A stretch of DNA of 64,000 nt from Phlegmacium glaucopus (lineage: Eukaryota > Basidiomycota > Agaricomycetes > Agaricales > Cortinariaceae). Shown one piece after another: positions 58,631 through 64,000 of this stretch. Each line of letters begins with the position of its first letter. Positions within the stretch are counted from its first letter, which is position 1. Under the pieces are notes generated by a model. The model made no database searches. It was given only the letters and a program-made list of their open reading frames with translations, and was not told the DNA's origin. The stretch covers positions 124,001 through 188,000 of the forward strand of contig MU130575.1 of the NCBI GenBank assembly GCA_015039465.1, in the 5' to 3' direction. The position numbers and the translations under genes were made by a program.

Positions 58631-61600
58631 ATGAATAAGTTTTTCAAGAAACTTGGAAAGTCCAAGCAATCAAAACATCCATCCCTGACCATCCCTGATA
58701 CAAACCGTGAACCCGCAAATTCGACACATAAGATAAGCGCTGCTGATCCCCTGCCATCCGTTCTCCCTAGTGCTACGACTACAATAATTCAGACTACTGG
58801 CGTTACTGTGAGCGTTCAAATTAGTCCATCGCATCAATGATATAGGCATAATCACTTAATCGTCGTCGATCAGACCGCCCATCAACGCCGAGTCTCTGCT
58901 TCGGTTAATGATCTTGCTCCTGTAGCTACTCTAGAAAGAAGATTTAAAAAATTGCCCCCTTTGCCTAATGCCATAATGGAAGCCAACTCCGGGTCTACGG
59001 AATCAGAACTTGAACGAAAGCCCTCAGTGAGTTGTTTATACTGTGCGTTCTTGGCTTTCCTGATGATTGGCAGAGTCGCTATTCTGTCGTGGGTCTCTTG
59101 GCGAATGCCCAGAATGTACTCATCGCTGGCGGCACTTTTGTAAGTCTTTCGTCTAGGCCAGATAAAATATTGTACATATTAATTCTCCAGAACAATATTC
59201 TCCCTCCCAACCCTGGTGAAGGGCAGATGAAGATTCCTGTACCTCAAAAACCAAACTCAAGTCAATTCTTTACTGGACGGAAGGATGTACTCAATAAACT
59301 CGGGAAATTTTTTGTTCCTCGTACTGATAGTAGACTGATGTCAAGGCGCTCTTGTCTCCTCTGGGGAATGGGAGGGATTGGAAAAACCCAGATCTGTCTC
59401 AAGTTCATAGAAGAAATGTCTGACAGGTAAGTCTGTTCACAGTGCCATCACAATCACTGGATTCATTTTTGCTTCAGTTTTTTGCATGTGTTCTGGATTG
59501 ATGCCTCCTCTCACGAGAGTATTACAATGTCTCTCAAGGGCATATCCAGCATTCCTGCTGCACAGGCTTCTGGTATGGATGGCTCAGTTGAGTCTACTCT
59601 CCAGTGGATGTCTTGTATTCAAGGGGAATGGTTAGTTGTGTTTGATAATGCTGATGAACCTCCTCCAGAGATGGTGGCCAAGTTCATTCCACCAGGTAAC
59701 AGAGGTAATATTCTCATTACTAGCCGAAACCAGTCCATGGGGAGGGTCATATCTTTTGAGAACAAAATTGAGATCAATGAAATGGAAGAGCTAGATGCTA
59801 TAACTCTACTTCTCAAGGCTAGCTGTTTGGATGCATTACCTGAGCATCTACAAGCTGCTAAAGAGATTGTTGCTGCACTTGGTTGCATTCCTCTTGCTGT
59901 TGATCATGCTGGTGCTTATATTGAGGCTGGGAAATGTGACCTCAATGAATATTTGAGACTATTCTCCTTACATCATCAGACTCTTATGTCAGATGCCACA
60001 TTCACAGGAGCATCAAATTATAATGAAACAGTGTATGGGACTTGGAATCTATCTTTCAAAGAAATTGAAAGGAGAGGACAATCTACCACTGGAAATGCAC
60101 AAGCAGCCAAGGCTGCAATTTTAATTCTTCAAATATTTGCTTTCTATCATCATAGTAATATTTCCAAAGACATATTCCGGTCTGCTGCTGAGGAGTCCAG
60201 AAATCATGGTATTGATAGTGTGGCAGCTGAAAGGTTACCCCAGGCATTCAATTCACTGGATCATACTCTGCTTGCTTTGGACAATGATGGTCACTGGGAT
60301 GAATTCATCTTTGGACAAGGGATTGGTGTCCTTCTCTCCTTCTCCTTGATTAAAAGAGGAAAATCATCAGAAATGTTGTCTGTTCATCCTCTGGTGCACT
60401 GCTGGAGTAAGGAACAAATGTCAAAATCTGAGCAAGAAAAAATGTGTCAGATGGGAAGCATAATCTTATCCTGTGCAGTTCCATTGGGAATTACAAGTCA
60501 GAATTATGCATTACGACAGTTGATTTTTCCACACATCAAGGCAAATGAGTCACACAGAAACCAACTAGAACTTGCTGAACAGTATTATGATGATAAGTAC
60601 ACTAAGTTTGCACTAGTAATGAGGGAGAATGGAGACTGGAACAATGCAGAGCAGCTGAGGGTTCAAGTCATGGACATGAGGAAAAAGCTGCTTGGTACAG
60701 AACATCCAGACACCCTCAGAAGCATGGGAAATCTAGCAAGCATATACTGGAATCAAGGAAGGTGGAATGAGGCAGAGCAGCTGGATGTTCAAGTCATGAA
60801 CATGACAAAGCAATTATTTGGTGCAGAACATCCAGACACCCTGACAAGCATGGGAAATCTAACAAGAACATATTATAAACAGGGAAGGTGGAATGAGGCA
60901 GAGGAGCTGGAAGTACAAATTATGGACATGAGGAAGAAGCTGCTTGGTGTGGAACATCCTTCCACCCTCAGAAGCATGGCAAATCTAGCAAGCACATATC
61001 ATGAACAGGGAAGGTGGAATGAGGCAGAGCAGCTAGAAGTTCAGGTCATGGACATGAGCAAGCAGCTATTTGGTAAAGAACATCCATCCACAGTCAGAAG
61101 CATGGCAAATCTAGCAAGGACATATCGTGAGCAGGGAAGGTGGAATAATGCAGAGCAGCTAGAAGTTCAAGTCATGAACATGAAGAGGAAGTTATTTGGT
61201 GCAGAACATCCAGACACCCTTACAAGTATGGGAAATCTATCAAGCACATACCATAAACAGGGAAGGTGGATTGAGGCAGAGCAGCTAGAAGTCCAAGTCA
61301 TGGACATGAGCAAGCAGCTATTTGGTACAGAACATCCAGGCACCCTCACAAGCATGGGAAATCTAGCAAGCACATACCATGAACAGGGAAGGTGGACTGA
61401 GGCAGAGCAACTAGAAGTTCAGGTCATGGACATGAGAAAGAGGCTATTTGGTGCAGAACATCCATCCACCCTCAGAAGCACGGGGAATCTAGCAAGAACA
61501 TACCATAATCAGGGAAGGTGGACTGAGGCAGAGCAACTAGAAGTCAAAGTCATGGACATGAGAAAGAGGTTATTTGGTATAGAACATCCAGACACCCTTA

Positions 61601-61980
61601 CAAGCATGGGAAATTTGGCAAGCACATACCGTAAACAGGGAAGGTGGACTGAGGCAGAGCAACTAGAAATCCAAGTCATGGACACAAGAATGAGGCTATA
61701 TGGTGCAGAACATCCAGACACCCTTACAAGCATGGGAAATCTAGCAAGCACATACCGTAAACAGGAAAGATGGACTGAGGCAGAGCAACTAGAAGTCCAA
61801 GTCATGGACATGCGAAAGAGGCTATTTGGTGCAGAGCATTCATCTACTATCAAAAGTATGGGAAATCTAGCAAGGATATACCATAAACAGGAAAGGTGGA
61901 ATGAAGCAGAGCAATTGGAGTTTAATATTATGAATACAAGGAAGAGGAGACTGAGTACAGTGGCAACTTATCAAAAATAA
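58631..61980 (+). CDS. NB-ARC/TPR (kinesin-light-chain type) STAND protein
   Basis: Fungal NLR-like STAND NTPase; such proteins are thought to act in non-self recognition and programmed cell death. Five exons (58631-58807, 58874-59026, 59074-59139, 59191-59426, 59478-61980) sum to 3135 nt, 1044 residues, all phases consistent. The N-terminus is basic (MNKFFKKLGKSKQSK) with no effector domain I recognise. 'SQFFTGRKDVLNKLGKFF' precedes the P-loop 'LLWGMGGIGKTQICLKFIE' (about residue 190); Walker B-like 'EWLVVFDNADEPP', 'GNILITSRNQSM' and 'LGCIPLAVDHAGAYI' follow. A winged-helix-like region leads to ten 42-residue TPRs plus a part-repeat from about residue 599 to the end. The last repeat breaks off into 'LSTVATYQK', so the C-terminus may be truncated. 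Confidence 0.88.
60643..61977 (+). repeat. Tandem array of 126-nt TPR repeats
   Basis: Ten complete in-frame 126-nt units (60643-61902) and a partial eleventh (61903-61977). Consensus start of each unit is EAEQLEVQVMDMRKRLFGAE, followed by HPDTLTSMGNLASTY and a QGRWT-like end. Units differ mainly at a few positions, such as the residue after FG and the two before QGRW. Confidence 0.95.
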
Positions 61981-62874
61981 TTGCACAGAAATACACAGAT
62001 CCATATTTGAGGAATCAGTGATCTGTTCAAAGTTATAAAAAAAAATATGTAGTACTTTGTTCACTTTCAATTGAAATCTGTTATCAAAAAAATCCAGCTT
62101 TAAGATCAATGAATAGATGCATTTTTCAACTGACTTGATCATGGTCTGTATGTGTGGTCAGGATGTAAAAATTTGGAAAATCCAAAAAATATGATTTGAG
62201 TTTGTGGTGATTGGAGCACCAAGGTAATGCATATATAAGACTACATATAAAATTTCAAGCCATTACATGAAGACTTGTGCAAGCAACACTGGTTTAAAGA
62301 TGGGCTGTGAAATATTGTAATTGTGAAAAATACAATAAACTCACTATTTCCTTGGGCTGGCTGCCACTACTTTGACAATGATGCATTACTTATGGTTACA
62401 CATTTTTGTTACTTTTCCCTGGACCATGCTAACTTACTGATTGTATCAGAAATCTCTGGACTGAATGTGTTATGTTGGTGTGCAAACTTGACCCTTACCA
62501 ATTCCAAACAGGCCTTGCTATTCAATAATTATAGTTGTGGTCCATATTATTTATTAGGCTCACTGCTAACTAGTGATCTGCATTAGTACTTGAAAGTCCA
62601 GTCTTAGGACCACCAAAAGACCAGAAAAATATAAACTTGAAAGAATAAGTCTTTATTTTTACAGCCATTTGTGAAATGGTAGACATTTTGGAAAATTTCT
62701 CATCTGTGCCTTTGTTTACTGTAAACAAGTAGATATAGTATAATGTAAACACTTGGGGCAGCTACTTTTGGGACACTTAGTTGGTCTCAAGCTCCTTAAA
62801 ACATTATATACAATTCAATTGATTAATTATATTGTGGAGCAAATATCTATTGAATCTTCTTCCACACACAGCCC

Positions 62875-62896
62875 ATATATATATATATATATATAT
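62875..62896. repeat. AT dinucleotide microsatellite
   Basis: Eleven uninterrupted AT units. Confidence 0.9.
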
Positions 62897-63261
62897 CCAT
62901 GCTGTGATCTTGCCCAGTGTAGTAAGATAGTTCTTGAACTTGATCATATGACTAGTGACAAGCTGTGACACACCAGTGACCTTCAGTACTTACAATGCAA
63001 TGCTATACCACACTTCCCTCATGATACCCCTTTCACAGACTTCAGCCTGAAGTATCTGCCTTGCTTTTTTTCTTTACCTGATGAACTTAGAGTCCATTTT
63101 GTACTTGCACATATGACTACACTATTTTATGATATGTGCATTATCATGCACCACTATTGATCATTAGTGGGCAAAAACCTTAAAAATTGCCATCATGAAA
63201 AGAGACCAAATTTGGAAATCATTTATCTGTTTTAGAATCATTCCTGAATTGCATTCCTGGT

Positions 63262-63508
63262 TAGTGTTTGAGGGTCTGGTCTTTTGCCTTTTTTTGGCAA
63301 TTTTTTGAGCTAGAGCATTGCCATAAAAATTCCCCACCATAATTAGGGGTTTAGAACACAAAATTTCAGGGCTGGTCCAGTCTTTTTCCAGTTAATTAAC
63401 CGGAAAATTTTCCTTTTTGGGAACCCTAGTTTCATTGGAGAATTTCAACAACAACATGCCTGCTGCAAAATTGCCAAAAGGGGCAAAAGACCGGACCCTC
63501 AAACACTA
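63262..63508. mobile_element. hAT-type MITE, 247 bp
   Basis: Terminal inverted repeats of about 45 bp start TAGTGTTTGAGGGTC and end with the complement ACCCTCAAACACTA; they differ at a few bases (for example TCTGG against TCCGG). Both ends are flanked by the same 8 bp, TTCCTGGT (63254-63261 and 63509-63516), the target-duplication length of the hAT superfamily. There is no coding capacity. Confidence 0.85.
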
Positions 63509-64000
63509 TTCCTGGTCCACAAATCATTCATCCAATACCATCTTCCTCATCACTCATCTCTTTCACAATGTCTTTCAGTTGTTCTCACTATCATCTACAC
63601 TATCAATGTGTTCTTAATGGTCTACCACCCATTCTTTCCCTGGCAATGCATCAAAGCAACTGCTCTACTATTTGCATCAGTCAATGAATCATGTTTGAAC
63701 TTGTTTATGGTCTATCATTCCAGGAAAGACTCTATGGATATTATCAGTCACATCTTGCATTACATATGAGGCTTTGTCATCACCATAGTGGCTATGGACA
63801 CACAGGCTTTCCCCTCTGTCATTTACCTTGCAATTCCTTGCTCATGGATCACATTCAGTCCTCTATCCTCCCTTATCTATTGATTATCCTATTATTTACT
63901 GCCTATACCAAGATTCACCAGTTCCTGGACTCTCTGCCCACACTATTTATCTCACAGACTATCTCATGGGAAGTTCAGAAGGATCACAACTAAGCGGGAG

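Larger units (their letters stand above)
61981..64000. other. CpG-poor, A/T-rich flank without genes
   Basis: About 2.0 kb downstream of the NB-ARC gene. No gene is supported; open frames are short. By eye only three CpG dinucleotides occur. Contains a TA microsatellite and a MITE, listed separately. Confidence 0.7.

Noticed and set aside
62323..62586. 87-codon frame downstream of the NB-ARC gene
   Set aside because: Lies in CpG-poor, A/T-rich DNA without splice context or domain.

Overview
This window is nuclear DNA of a basidiomycete fungus, most likely a mushroom-forming agaricomycete. Genes are split by many introns of about 45-70 bp with GT..AG ends. Several protein types are typical of that group: F-box proteins with a 'LPSDVLCEIF' core, a PLAC8 protein, a WOPR regulator, a NACHT/NB-ARC-TPR protein, and a tyrosine recombinase of a kind I associate with agaricomycete genomes. 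All calls come from reading the sequence and joining exons by eye; no database search was run.

Layout. 0-14.4 kb: the 3' part of exocyst SEC5 (+), then four minus-strand genes: an RMD1/DUF155 protein, a WOPR (Gti1/Pac2) transcription factor with long flanking non-coding DNA, a DNAJC11-type J-protein and a MutY adenine glycosylase. 14.9-21.4 kb: an F-box protein, the SURF4/Erv29 cargo receptor and the nucleolar WD40 protein Enp2/NOL10 (all +). 21.6-28.1 kb: a Zn-dependent dehydrogenase (-) head to head with alpha-aminoadipate reductase LYS2 (+), only 64 bp between start codons. 28.3-37.5 kb: a GNAT-like protein, ribosomal protein eL42, a coiled-coil protein, an SDR dehydrogenase and a second F-box protein.

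39.7-47.4 kb: a PLAC8 protein, then a convergent pair that looks like an intact mobile unit (a tyrosine recombinase and a SAP-domain protein), then a conserved basidiomycete protein of unknown function. 47.4-52.0 kb is a gene-poor stretch with repeat debris. 52.0-56.9 kb is a complete HMG-CoA reductase with a sterol-sensing region; a decayed inverted copy of one of its exon-intron-exon segments lies 0.9 kb downstream. 58.6-62.0 kb is an NB-ARC protein with ten near-identical 42-residue TPR repeats. From its P-loop exon to the window end the DNA is almost free of CpG, and it contains a small hAT-type MITE with an 8-bp target duplication.

The core genes are housekeeping (secretion, lysine and sterol synthesis, ribosome biogenesis, DNA repair) and are not an operon. 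The accessory material worth most attention is the recombinase/SAP pair, the NB-ARC gene with its CpG-depleted 3' half, and the two gene relics that share sequence with intact genes in the same window. Several genes carry micro-exons of 12-24 nt, which automatic gene calling would probably miss.
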